This document shows positions 8,630 through 17,016 of a DNA stretch of 64,000 bases, one piece after another. How positions within the stretch are numbered: position 1 is the first letter of the stretch; every line of letters starts with the position of its first letter. Position numbers and translations under genes: made by a program. The notes beneath the pieces were generated by a model that saw only the letters and a program-made list of their open reading frames with translations, was not told where the DNA came from and did not search any database. This stretch comes from Fidelibacterota bacterium 408169 (GTDB lineage: Bacteria; Fidelibacterota; Marinisomatia; Marinisomatales; TCS55): NCBI GenBank assembly GCA_002256485.1, contig NNSG01000005.1:110765-174764 (forward strand), given 5' to 3'.

Positions 8630-11600
8630 AACAATCATTCATTTTATTATTTTTAAGTTTATTCATATTTGCACAATCAGAAGAACGTGGTGACCCGGAT
8701 TATCGTCGCTCAACAAATATTGATGTAAATAAAGTTCGTACCACAATCTTTAATTTTGGTATTACTGGTCGTACCAGTGCTAACCCCGGTGAAATACCAT
8801 ACGAATGGCCTGTAAATTCAAATCAACATTATATTGCCATGACTGCCTTGGCTGTTGGAGCAGAAGTGCAAACAAACTCTGAGGTAATCAGGCCCCTTGT
8901 CACTATCCCCTTTCGTTCAGACCAATCAGGGAACTCCATGGCATGGGAGCCTGTCCCAGGTTATTTAAATCCAAATTCCCAAAAGATTGCCATTAGCGAT
9001 GATGAAAATACATGGCCAATTACTTGGCCGGACAAGATGGATGACAATAACGATCCTGGGTGGACGGATTCGTGGAATGGATATTTTGGAAAAAATCAAT
9101 TTAATGCACAACAAGAGATTTATTATAAAACGTCTGATGACAGAAATTTTATTGTTGGAATTCCTTATTCTCCGGATACTACAGATTTGAGTAGAAATGG
9201 TGCAGGGTTGCTTTCCGGTGTTCGCATCATGGAATGGAAGCAAATCCTTATCGAAGATGTGGTATTCATTCTCCACGAAATCACCAATGATGGATCGTAT
9301 GATTACGATAAAGTCTCTTTTTCCTTATGGCTAGCAGACCTTGTGGGTGGAGATGGAGACAGTGGTGATGATACGCCCGATTTTGATTTAATTTATGACG
9401 TTGCCTGGTCCATGGACAGTGATGGAATCGGCAATGCTGCTTTTGGTACCGATCCGGTAGGTGTGGCAGCGACTTCCTTTATTGAAACTCCAGGAAACAA
9501 TACGGACCGTATTGATAATGATGGTGATGGTGAAGAAAATGGTCCAATTATTCTCGAAACGATGATCGAAAATGAAATCCTGGGAAATGCTATTGACGAT
9601 AATTATAATGGCCTTGTGGACGAAAACATGACCCATGTTCCCTTTGGCGATCAATTGGGTGTGAGTTACTCAGACCATATTGATAATGACAATGATGCTG
9701 AAGAAGGCAGCCCCACAATTACACAAGAAATGATTAACGCCGCTAATTCGGGGCTTTGGAGTATTTGGCCCAATTTAAATGATGATATTCAAGATTCCAT
9801 CATTCATATCATCGGATTAGATGAGGCTGATTTGGATTTGGCTTATGCGGATGGAATTGATAATAACGCTGATCCTGAAAATCCGTATTTACTGGAATAT
9901 CCCATGGGGCTGGGAGCAGAAGTCAATTCCCCACTGGTAGATTCTGCCATGGTTCTGTCTGCTACCGATGATGAATGGCTTCGCTTCAGAGTACCAAATA
10001 CAAATATCATTCTCTATGACGTTAATTTTGAAGATATTGGTAAACCCTATGCAGACGGTATTGATAATGATGGAGATGGTGCTGTTGATGAAGGCATCGA
10101 TGAAGGCATTGATGAAATGATTGACGAATCACGGGATGATTTTATTGACAATGACAGTGACTGGGAATTTTCTGACGATGTGGGAATTAATGGCGATGAA
10201 TCCGGAGGCTTGACTGCAGGTGTAGGTGATCAAAAACCCACCTCCGGTTCCGGAACAGGTTTCCCTGGTGAACCCAATATTGATAAAACAGATGTGTCCG
10301 AATCAGATCAAATGGGGCTTACGGCTGTTGGTTATGACCCTGCAGGATCTATTCCTGTTACAAGTGATAATTACCTTTGGTTATTTTATATGACTCCAGG
10401 TAGTTATTGGCAGCCACCAGCAGGGGGACAACCGCCGGGAGATTATGATTTATTTGTTACATCGGGATTTTTTCCTCTTGAATCAGGCCAAACTGAACGG
10501 ATTGCTATGGCGGTTACTTTAGGAAATAACGAAGCGGATGCATTGCGAAACAAAGCTGTGGCACAAACAACCTACGATTTTGATTATCAATTTGCCAAAG
10601 CTCCAAATCCTCCAAATGTGTCAGCAGTTTCTACCGATGGAGAGGTGACACTTTATTGGGATGAAAGTGCAGAGCAATCTGTTGACAAATATATGGGAGA
10701 AGTAACTAATGGTGTTGATCTTGAAGATTTTGAAGGTTATAAAATATATAGAGCTACTGACTTTGAATTTAATGATGCCTACACTATCACCGATGGTGAA
10801 GGAAATCTGACCTTTTTAGAACCCTACTCTCAAAATGGTGAAAATGCCCAATGGGATTTAATAGACGGCAGAAGCGGCTGGCATCCGGTGGATTTAAATG
10901 GAATTAAATTTTATCTGGGAGATGACACTGGATTAGAACATTCCTATGTTGATGAAAACGTTGTGAATGGTCAGCGATATTTTTATGCTGTCGTCTCTTA
11001 TGATTATGGTGGTGACTTAACCAACAATATTATTCCCAGTGATTCACCCATGAAGCTTCGGGTCAATTCATTGACCGGTACTATTGAAATGGGACCGAAC
11101 GTGGTTGAGGTGGTGGCATCCCCGCCTGCTGCCGGTTATACAGATGCGCAATTTGAAGGTAAAACCATTAATCATATATCCGGCACATCCAGCGGTGAAA
11201 TATATCTGGATATAATTGATCCCATGGCAATCAAAGATCACCATACATACAGGATCACGTTTGAAGATACCACACTGGCAAACCAGCAAGGTCCGGCCGG
11301 TTACGATACAATCACAACAAAATCATATTATTTAGTGGATATCACATTTGAAAACGATCCTGATACTCTCATTAATAATGATCATTATTTGCCAAAGTCT
11401 GATGCACAAATCATAGACGGCTTCCAATTAGCGTTTAACAATATTGATGAATTAAGATATAATGATGATAAATCTTATTGGTCTAGGGACAGTATTTGGA
11501 CCTTCAGGGTTCAACGCTATTCTACTTTCAATGTTATTGGTACAAAAACACCCTATGATTACAGAATTATATTTACTGAAGAACAATCTGATTCAACCGT

Positions 11601-12348
11601 TGATCTTTGCATGCGATATTTACCGAATTCAACTACTTGCTATCCAGGTTTTTTATATTTGGGTAATTCAGTTAATATAATAGCCCAACGGCGCGAATCA
11701 CTCACTGGCGTAGATAGTTTAGACTGGGTTAATATACCACTGGGATTTATTGATGTCATTCCCGTGGGCGATTCTGATGGCTATTTCAATGCCGATGGCA
11801 ATCGGGAAAGCGACTGGCTAGTGTTTATGGATTACGAAGATTCTAATGGAAACCCTGCTCCATCCTGGTCTTTCTTTTTGAATTTACATCAAGGTGATGA
11901 AGAATTGATTTACAATGAACCACAACCGGGAGACACAGCCTACATCATAATTGAGAAACCCTTTCTTCCAGAAGATATTTATGAATTCACAACTATTTCT
12001 CCTTTTATTGATCCTGAGAAAGCAAAAAAGGATTTGAATAAAATCAAAGTTGTACCCAATCCATATTTTGCCGCAAATGCCTTTGAAGGACAAAATACTT
12101 ATACATCAGGTAGAGGACCTCGGGAAATTCAATTTCGCAATTTACCAAATGATTGCACCATTCGCATTTATACTATTTCCGGTGATTTAGTTAAAACCAT
12201 TAAACATTCTTCTACCATAGATTTCGGTACTGGTAAATGGGACTTACTAACCAAAGATAATTTAACCGCTTCTTATGGTATTTATGTATATCACATTGAG
12301 GCTCCCGGAATAGGTGAAAAAATTGGGAAAATGGCCATCGTAAAATGA
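8623..12348 (+). CDS. very large secreted surface protein with Asp-rich repeats and C-terminal sorting-type domain
   Basis: 1241 aa with a signal peptide (about 1-18). The middle (about 290-520) carries several Asp/Asn-rich runs of the DGIDNDGDG, DNDNDAEEG and IDNNADPE type that look like calcium loops. A fibronectin-III-like stretch follows at about 660-820 (PPNVSAVSTDGEVTLYWDES ... YFYAVVSYDYGG). The last 80 residues (KVVPNPYFAAN ... TIRIYTISGDLVKTIKH ... YGIYVYHIEA) look like the C-terminal sorting/anchoring domain of FCB secreted proteins. It overlaps the TonB receptor by 7 nt and the PorV-like gene by 4 nt. A surface partner of the receptor in place of SusD is an inference; the specific function is not recognised. 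Confidence 0.75.
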   Translation: MVKQSFILLFLSLFIFAQSEERGDPDYRRSTNIDVNKVRTTIFNFGITGRTSANPGEIPYEWPVNSNQHYIAMTALAVGAEVQTNSEVIRPLVTIPFRSDQSGNSMAWEPVPGYLNPNSQKIAISDDENTWPITWPDKMDDNNDPGWTDSWNGYFGKNQFNAQQEIYYKTSDDRNFIVGIPYSPDTTDLSRNGAGLLSGVRIMEWKQILIEDVVFILHEITNDGSYDYDKVSFSLWLADLVGGDGDSGDDTPDFDLIYDVAWSMDSDGIGNAAFGTDPVGVAATSFIETPGNNTDRIDNDGDGEENGPIILETMIENEILGNAIDDNYNGLVDENMTHVPFGDQLGVSYSDHIDNDNDAEEGSPTITQEMINAANSGLWSIWPNLNDDIQDSIIHIIGLDEADLDLAYADGIDNNADPENPYLLEYPMGLGAEVNSPLVDSAMVLSATDDEWLRFRVPNTNIILYDVNFEDIGKPYADGIDNDGDGAVDEGIDEGIDEMIDESRDDFIDNDSDWEFSDDVGINGDESGGLTAGVGDQKPTSGSGTGFPGEPNIDKTDVSESDQMGLTAVGYDPAGSIPVTSDNYLWLFYMTPGSYWQPPAGGQPPGDYDLFVTSGFFPLESGQTERIAMAVTLGNNEADALRNKAVAQTTYDFDYQFAKAPNPPNVSAVSTDGEVTLYWDESAEQSVDKYMGEVTNGVDLEDFEGYKIYRATDFEFNDAYTITDGEGNLTFLEPYSQNGENAQWDLIDGRSGWHPVDLNGIKFYLGDDTGLEHSYVDENVVNGQRYFYAVVSYDYGGDLTNNIIPSDSPMKLRVNSLTGTIEMGPNVVEVVASPPAAGYTDAQFEGKTINHISGTSSGEIYLDIIDPMAIKDHHTYRITFEDTTLANQQGPAGYDTITTKSYYLVDITFENDPDTLINNDHYLPKSDAQIIDGFQLAFNNIDELRYNDDKSYWSRDSIWTFRVQRYSTFNVIGTKTPYDYRIIFTEEQSDSTVDLCMRYLPNSTTCYPGFLYLGNSVNIIAQRRESLTGVDSLDWVNIPLGFIDVIPVGDSDGYFNADGNRESDWLVFMDYEDSNGNPAPSWSFFLNLHQGDEELIYNEPQPGDTAYIIIEKPFLPEDIYEFTTISPFIDPEKAKKDLNKIKVVPNPYFAANAFEGQNTYTSGRGPREIQFRNLPNDCTIRIYTISGDLVKTIKHSSTIDFGTGKWDLLTKDNLTASYGIYVYHIEAPGIGEKIGKMAIVK

Positions 12349-13352
12349 TAAAAAATGTAAAAATGACTGCGAGTGTTTTTCTGTTAGCGACAACACTTTT
12401 TGCTGTGGATAAGACCGGAACAACCGCTGCTGATTTCTTATCCATCAATGTTGGATCTAAGGCCAACGGTATGGGAGGCGCATTTACATCTATTGCGAAT
12501 GATGCCACGGCTATGTACTGGAATCCCGCTGGTTTGAGCTTTTATAAAATGAAAGAAGTATATTTAAACCACTCCAATTGGATTGCAGACATTGCCTTCG
12601 ATTATTTCGGTGTAACCATTCCGCTTCAGGGAAGCCATGTGTTAGGATTTAATATTACGTCAGTCACTATGGGAGACATGGAGGTCACCCGGTACGGAAA
12701 TGAAGATACCGGTGAAACTTTTTCTGCCGCGGATTACGCAATCGGAGTAACCTATGCACTAAATCTTACAGATAGATTTTCAATTGGCTTTAATGGAAAA
12801 TATATTCAAGAAATTATAGCCAATAATCATGCCGGTGGTGTAGCCCTGGATGTGGGAACATTGTTTAAAACGCCGTACGGATTTAAGCTGGGAACCAGTA
12901 TCAGCAATTTTGGTCCAAAAATGAACATGACCGGAGATGATTTGCTTGTTCCCGTGGATGTCGATGAAACGATTGAAGGAAACGGCGAAAGTGTCACAGG
13001 ATATTTATCCACAGATTATTTTGATTTACCATTACTTTTAAGGGTTGGAATTTCAGATGTTATTCAATTCGGAAGAGTTGCTCGTTTTACTTGGGCCGTA
13101 GATGCCAACAGTCCAAATGATAACTCTGTATATATGAATATTGGCGGCGAAGCGGGATTGTTTAATAATTTATTAGTTATCAGAGCCGGTGCTAACTCTC
13201 TTTTTATGAATGATAGAGAAAAAGAGTTTTCACTGGGTCTGGGAATTAATACTCCAAGTACTTTTAAAACAATTTTACATTTTAATTATAGTTTTGAATC
13301 TTTGTCCCACCTTGGGGATGTCCATCAATTGAGTATTCATATTTCCTATTAA
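12345..13352 (+). CDS. PorV/PorQ-family outer-membrane protein (UPF0164)
   Basis: 335 aa with a signal peptide (about 1-20), then the family opening TAADFLSINVGSKANGMGGAFTSIANDATAMYWNPAGLS. The rest alternates short strands and turns as in a FadL-like 14-strand barrel and ends in an aromatic-rich strand (SIHISY). PorV in type IX secretion carries substrates to the cell surface; PorQ-type relatives have related roles. Here it follows a gene whose product ends in a sorting-type domain, with a 4-nt overlap, so it may help display that product. Whether it is the general PorV of the organism or a locus-specific paralogue cannot be told from the window. Confidence 0.85.
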   Translation: MIKNVKMTASVFLLATTLFAVDKTGTTAADFLSINVGSKANGMGGAFTSIANDATAMYWNPAGLSFYKMKEVYLNHSNWIADIAFDYFGVTIPLQGSHVLGFNITSVTMGDMEVTRYGNEDTGETFSAADYAIGVTYALNLTDRFSIGFNGKYIQEIIANNHAGGVALDVGTLFKTPYGFKLGTSISNFGPKMNMTGDDLLVPVDVDETIEGNGESVTGYLSTDYFDLPLLLRVGISDVIQFGRVARFTWAVDANSPNDNSVYMNIGGEAGLFNNLLVIRAGANSLFMNDREKEFSLGLGINTPSTFKTILHFNYSFESLSHLGDVHQLSIHISY

Positions 13353-13519
13353 AATAAACAATTGTAACTATAGCCTCGCTATTGGTTATGTTTCCCGTCT
13401 TGAAACAAGTTCGAGATATCCATTTTGTTACAACTTTAATCAGATTAATTATAATTTTTTCTTCATATATAAAGTGTATTAACAGGTTCCAAAACTTCCA
13501 AAATTATTGCTTGAATATT

Positions 13520-13542
13520 CCGAAATTTCTTCAGAAATTCGG
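13520..13542. repeat. inverted repeat directly before operator 2
   Basis: CCGAAATTTCT, a 2-nt loop, then AGAAATTCGG: near-perfect arms with one bulged A. It abuts the TrmB-like palindrome at 13543. It could be a second regulator site or a weak hairpin ending the upstream operon; there is no T-run, so a terminator is less likely. The rest of the 298-bp gap (13353-13650) shows no gene. Confidence 0.4.
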
Positions 13543-13564
13543 AGTGACTCATTAGTGAGTTACT
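13543..13564. promoter_or_regulatory. candidate TrmB operator 2 (22-bp palindrome)
   Basis: Arms AGTGACTCA and TGAGTTACT around TTAG: 20 of 22 positions match the palindrome at 2582-2603, including spacer length. It is 87 bp before the start of the carbohydrate-binding protein gene, a suitable place for control of that promoter. Shared regulation with the amylase operon is inferred from the match. Confidence 0.65.
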
Positions 13565-13650
13565 AATTATGTCAGATAAGTATTTTTCTTTTAAAATGCT
13601 TTAAAACTTACAGACATATAAACAAGAGTTATAAAATCAAGGATAATCTT

Positions 13651-16146
13651 ATGAATAAAATGATAAAATCTATTAGCCAAATAATGATAGCTGGGACGCT
13701 TTTCATGTCTTTTGGCTGGTCACAAATAAGTGTCACCTTCCAAGTTGATATGAATAATGAAACAGTGGATGCAAATGGTGTTCATTTAGCCGGTTCATTT
13801 CAAGGTTGGGATCCTTCAACAACAGAAATGTTTGATTCTGATGCTGATGGTATATATTCCCTCACTGTTGATACTTTAACTGCAGGATCAGTGCTTTCAT
13901 TTAAATTTATAAACGGAAATGCATGGGGAAACGACGAAGCTAATGATCGCTCTTATACTGTTCCTGATACAAATACTGTATTACCTGCATATTGCTTCAA
14001 TTCACTTATTCTCTGTTCAGAAGTGTATGTCACTTTCAATGTTGACATGAATTTTGAAGTAGTGGACGCCAATGGTGTTCATTTAGCCGGTTCATTTCAA
14101 GGTTGGGATCCTTCAACAACAGAAATGTTTGATTCTGATGCTGATGGCATATATTCGGCCACTTTAGCAATAACAAGTGGCGATACGGTGTATTACAAAT
14201 TTATAAATGGAAATGCATGGGGTGGCGATGAAACTTCTGACCGTTCTTTAGTGATAGGTTTTGAAGACATGGTATTGCCTGATGTATGTTTTAACAGTCC
14301 CGATCCATGTGAGTATGATGCTGAGGGCGTTTGGGTGACATTCCAAGTTGACATGTCTTTTGAAATTATTAATGAAACAGATGGTATCCACATTGCCGGC
14401 GGTTTTCAGGGTTGGGATCCTTCATCAATAGAGTTATCTGATACAGATGGCGATATGATTTATGAAGTTATGTTGGATATTCTCGAAACAGTTGGTGATA
14501 CGGTGTATTACAAATTTATAAATGGCGATGAATGGGGTGAAGATGAAAATATTGGCGCTGATAGAATGCTGGTTGTACCAGATACCACAACGGTCCTGTC
14601 TGCCCCTTGTTTTGGCAGTCCCGATCCTTGTCCTGCTCCTCCTGACAGCGTAGTAGTTACTTTTGTTGTGGATATGGAATACGAAGACGTATCTGTTAAT
14701 GGTGTACACATTGCCGGAAACTTCCAAGGTTGGGACCCCGCCGCAAGCGAACTTACAGATACCGACGGCGATGGTAAATATGAAATAAGTTTTACGTTTG
14801 CACCTGGTGAAGCACTGGAGTACAAGTTTGTCAATGGTGACGCATGGGGTTCAGAAGAATCTGTTCCTGATGAGTGCGCTACAGGTGGAAATCGAACAGT
14901 AGCCGCACCTAATTTTGATCGTCCATACGAAGTATGTTACGAAATGTGTGAAGTGTGTCCGGCCGCACCTGTTACAAAAACAGTTGTTTTCTCTGTGGAT
15001 ATGTCAGAATGGCTTGATGAAGATGGTGCAACCGGAATACCATTATTCAGTGTTGCTCGTGGTGATACGATGCAGGTAAGAGGTGGGTTTAACGCTTGGA
15101 ATTGTGATGATCCCACAGATTGTGTTATGTCACGTTTGCCTGGAACAAATATTTTTAGTCTTGCCGTTACACTTACTGATCAAGCTGATCATGACAATGA
15201 ATACAAGTTCTATTTACAGCATAGTGCTGCATCTTTGGCTCAATTTGTAGCCGATTATGGTGATATGTATGGAGATATGGGCTGGGAAGATTCCCCTCAA
15301 TTTGGAGGGGCAAATAGAATCTTTCAAATCGGCGAAGACGACGGAACAGGTTTATTAGAATTACCGCTTTCTGGTTATTATGATCTACCGGCTGGTGCTG
15401 TTGTTCCTGCTGATCAGGCAATTTCCCTTACGTTTTCTGTGGATATGACAGATGCAGCTGCAGATTTATTTGATGCGGCTGAAGATACTGTATTTCTTGT
15501 TCTGAAGGATAAATGGCTGAATTACCTGCAAGGCTTTGGTGATTACTCAACTCATACTGCAACGGCCAATGGTGATGGTACTTATTCTGCCACTGTTGAT
15601 TTCACAGGACCCATACCATGGCATATGATTTACACATGGGGATTCTACGATGTATCAGAAATCGTTGAAGTTGAAGAAGGTGGTGGTTTTGGATTTGGTC
15701 GTTACCGTGCCAGATATCATCATTCTAATTCGGATAGAGATTGTGCATGGGAAGATTTTTCTTTCGAACAAGATTCATGGCAAAAAGATGCGCCATTGCC
15801 TGTTGAAGATTACAATCCAGAAGCAATTTGTATTGCATTAGAGGTTATAGGCGATGTTGTACCGGTAAAATTCAATTTGTCAGACAACTACCCAAATCCA
15901 TTCAACCCAACAACGAATATTTCGTTCAGCATTCCCATGTCTTTGGATGTTCAGATTAACATCTATAATGTATTGGGACAGAGAGTTGCTATGTTCAATG
16001 AAGGTCAGCTCGACGCCGGAACATATAATGTTCGCTGGAATGGTAGAGATCAAACAGGGAACACACTGGCCAGTGGAATTTACTTCTACGAATTACAAGC
16101 AGGTGATCAGTTCAAACAAATCAAGAAGATGACTTTTGTGAAGTAA
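13651..16146 (+). CDS. secreted multi-module starch-binding-like protein with type IX-type sorting domain
   Basis: 831 aa with a signal peptide (1-25). There are four tandem modules of about 100 aa (about 26-125, 128-225, 230-335, 340-440), each with V-TF-VDM, G-HLAG-FQGWDP, D-DGIYE and YKFINGDAWG, resembling CBM20/CBM48-type starch-binding folds. Two more distant modules follow (VFSVDMSEWL at about 450; LTFSVDMTDAA at about 595). The last 80 aa are a sorting domain: NYPNPFNPTTNISFSIP, INIYNVLGQRV, GTYNVRWNGRDQTGN, LASGIYFYELQAG. No catalytic domain is seen. Likely a surface protein that holds starch for the amylase and receptor. AAGGA 8 nt before the ATG supports the start. Modules 1 and 2 share 77 identical bases. 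Confidence 0.82.
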   Translation: MNKMIKSISQIMIAGTLFMSFGWSQISVTFQVDMNNETVDANGVHLAGSFQGWDPSTTEMFDSDADGIYSLTVDTLTAGSVLSFKFINGNAWGNDEANDRSYTVPDTNTVLPAYCFNSLILCSEVYVTFNVDMNFEVVDANGVHLAGSFQGWDPSTTEMFDSDADGIYSATLAITSGDTVYYKFINGNAWGGDETSDRSLVIGFEDMVLPDVCFNSPDPCEYDAEGVWVTFQVDMSFEIINETDGIHIAGGFQGWDPSSIELSDTDGDMIYEVMLDILETVGDTVYYKFINGDEWGEDENIGADRMLVVPDTTTVLSAPCFGSPDPCPAPPDSVVVTFVVDMEYEDVSVNGVHIAGNFQGWDPAASELTDTDGDGKYEISFTFAPGEALEYKFVNGDAWGSEESVPDECATGGNRTVAAPNFDRPYEVCYEMCEVCPAAPVTKTVVFSVDMSEWLDEDGATGIPLFSVARGDTMQVRGGFNAWNCDDPTDCVMSRLPGTNIFSLAVTLTDQADHDNEYKFYLQHSAASLAQFVADYGDMYGDMGWEDSPQFGGANRIFQIGEDDGTGLLELPLSGYYDLPAGAVVPADQAISLTFSVDMTDAAADLFDAAEDTVFLVLKDKWLNYLQGFGDYSTHTATANGDGTYSATVDFTGPIPWHMIYTWGFYDVSEIVEVEEGGGFGFGRYRARYHHSNSDRDCAWEDFSFEQDSWQKDAPLPVEDYNPEAICIALEVIGDVVPVKFNLSDNYPNPFNPTTNISFSIPMSLDVQINIYNVLGQRVAMFNEGQLDAGTYNVRWNGRDQTGNTLASGIYFYELQAGDQFKQIKKMTFVK

Positions 16147-16166
16147 TTTTTTCTTGTAAGGATCGA

Positions 16167-16198
16167 AAAAGGGCTCATATAATGTGAGCCCTTTTTTA
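16167..16198. terminator. intrinsic terminator, probably bidirectional
   Basis: Stem GGGCTCA/TGAGCCC (16171-16191) with a 7-nt loop, A-run on the left and T-run on the right. It ends the binding-protein gene rightward and overlaps the stop of the leftward EEP gene. Confidence 0.85.
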
Positions 16199-17014
16199 TT
16201 TTAGGATGGCCATTAATCCAAAATGGTCTGAGGGAAACCTGTTTTGTTGATCCGGCTTACTTATAACAACTGATCCTTCAACACATTTTAAATTGCTTTT
16301 TCCATTAATAAAAATATAATCGATTTTCTTATATGGAGAATTAGAAGGGAATGTGAAATTTTTTGCCAGACATTGAGGTTCTATAAATTTAGTTGCATCT
16401 AAATTGTACATTTCTTTAATCGGTATTGATTTTGGTGTAGAATTAAAATCACCTGTTATAATTGATCGATTATTTTTCCATTCACTTTCTTTTTCAAAAA
16501 CAAAGTGTTTTATTTCCTTTACTTGAGCTATTCGTACGTTTTCATGATCATCTCTAAATGATAGATGGGTTGTAAAAAAATTGATCTTTCCCAATGGGGA
16601 ATTAATACAACAGCCAATTATTTTTCTATTGAAAACACCGGGAGTTAAATCTAAAAAACCTGCTTCAGTTATAGGATATTTACTGATAATTGCAATCCCT
16701 TCTGGGTACATCTCCCAAGAAACGTGTGTTTTTTGAAAAATCATTTGATAGTTAAATCCAAAGTGTGCCCTGAGAGAATCCATTATGAATTCCCCAATAT
16801 TATTGATGGATGAATTCTCTATATATTTATTGATCTCCTGTAAACCAATTATATCTGGATTTAAATCAATAAGTTGATTTATTGTATTTTCAAGTCTGAT
16901 TTCCCAATCAGTATTTGGTTTCATACCCATGGCATTAAAGGTGACTACTTTTAGTTCACTTTGAGCTGATATAAAGCTCAATAAGATGATTATTCCAGCA
17001 AGATTTTTGTGCAT
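16196..17014 (-). CDS. secreted endonuclease/exonuclease/phosphatase (EEP) family protein
   Basis: 272 aa with a short signal peptide (1-18). EEP-superfamily motifs occur in order: VVTFNAMG (Asn), IIGLQEI (metal Glu), FFTTHLSF (His), IITGDFNSTP (Asp/Asn pair), YKKIDYIFING, and PSDHFGLMAIL (Asp-His). All catalytic residues appear to be kept, so an active metal-dependent phosphoesterase is likely. Substrate could be a sphingolipid head group, inositol phosphate, or nucleic acid; the sequence does not decide. It lies 2 nt after the next gene on the same strand, so the two are probably one transcript. Confidence 0.85.
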   Translation of the reverse strand: MHKNLAGIIILLSFISAQSELKVVTFNAMGMKPNTDWEIRLENTINQLIDLNPDIIGLQEINKYIENSSINNIGEFIMDSLRAHFGFNYQMIFQKTHVSWEMYPEGIAIISKYPITEAGFLDLTPGVFNRKIIGCCINSPLGKINFFTTHLSFRDDHENVRIAQVKEIKHFVFEKESEWKNNRSIITGDFNSTPKSIPIKEMYNLDATKFIEPQCLAKNFTFPSNSPYKKIDYIFINGKSNLKCVEGSVVISKPDQQNRFPSDHFGLMAILK

Positions 17015-17016
17015 GT

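Noticed and set aside
15173..15421. Minus-strand frame rich in Gln and His inside the starch-binding protein gene
   Set aside because: Shadow of the coding strand of a gene with clear domains and a sorting end.
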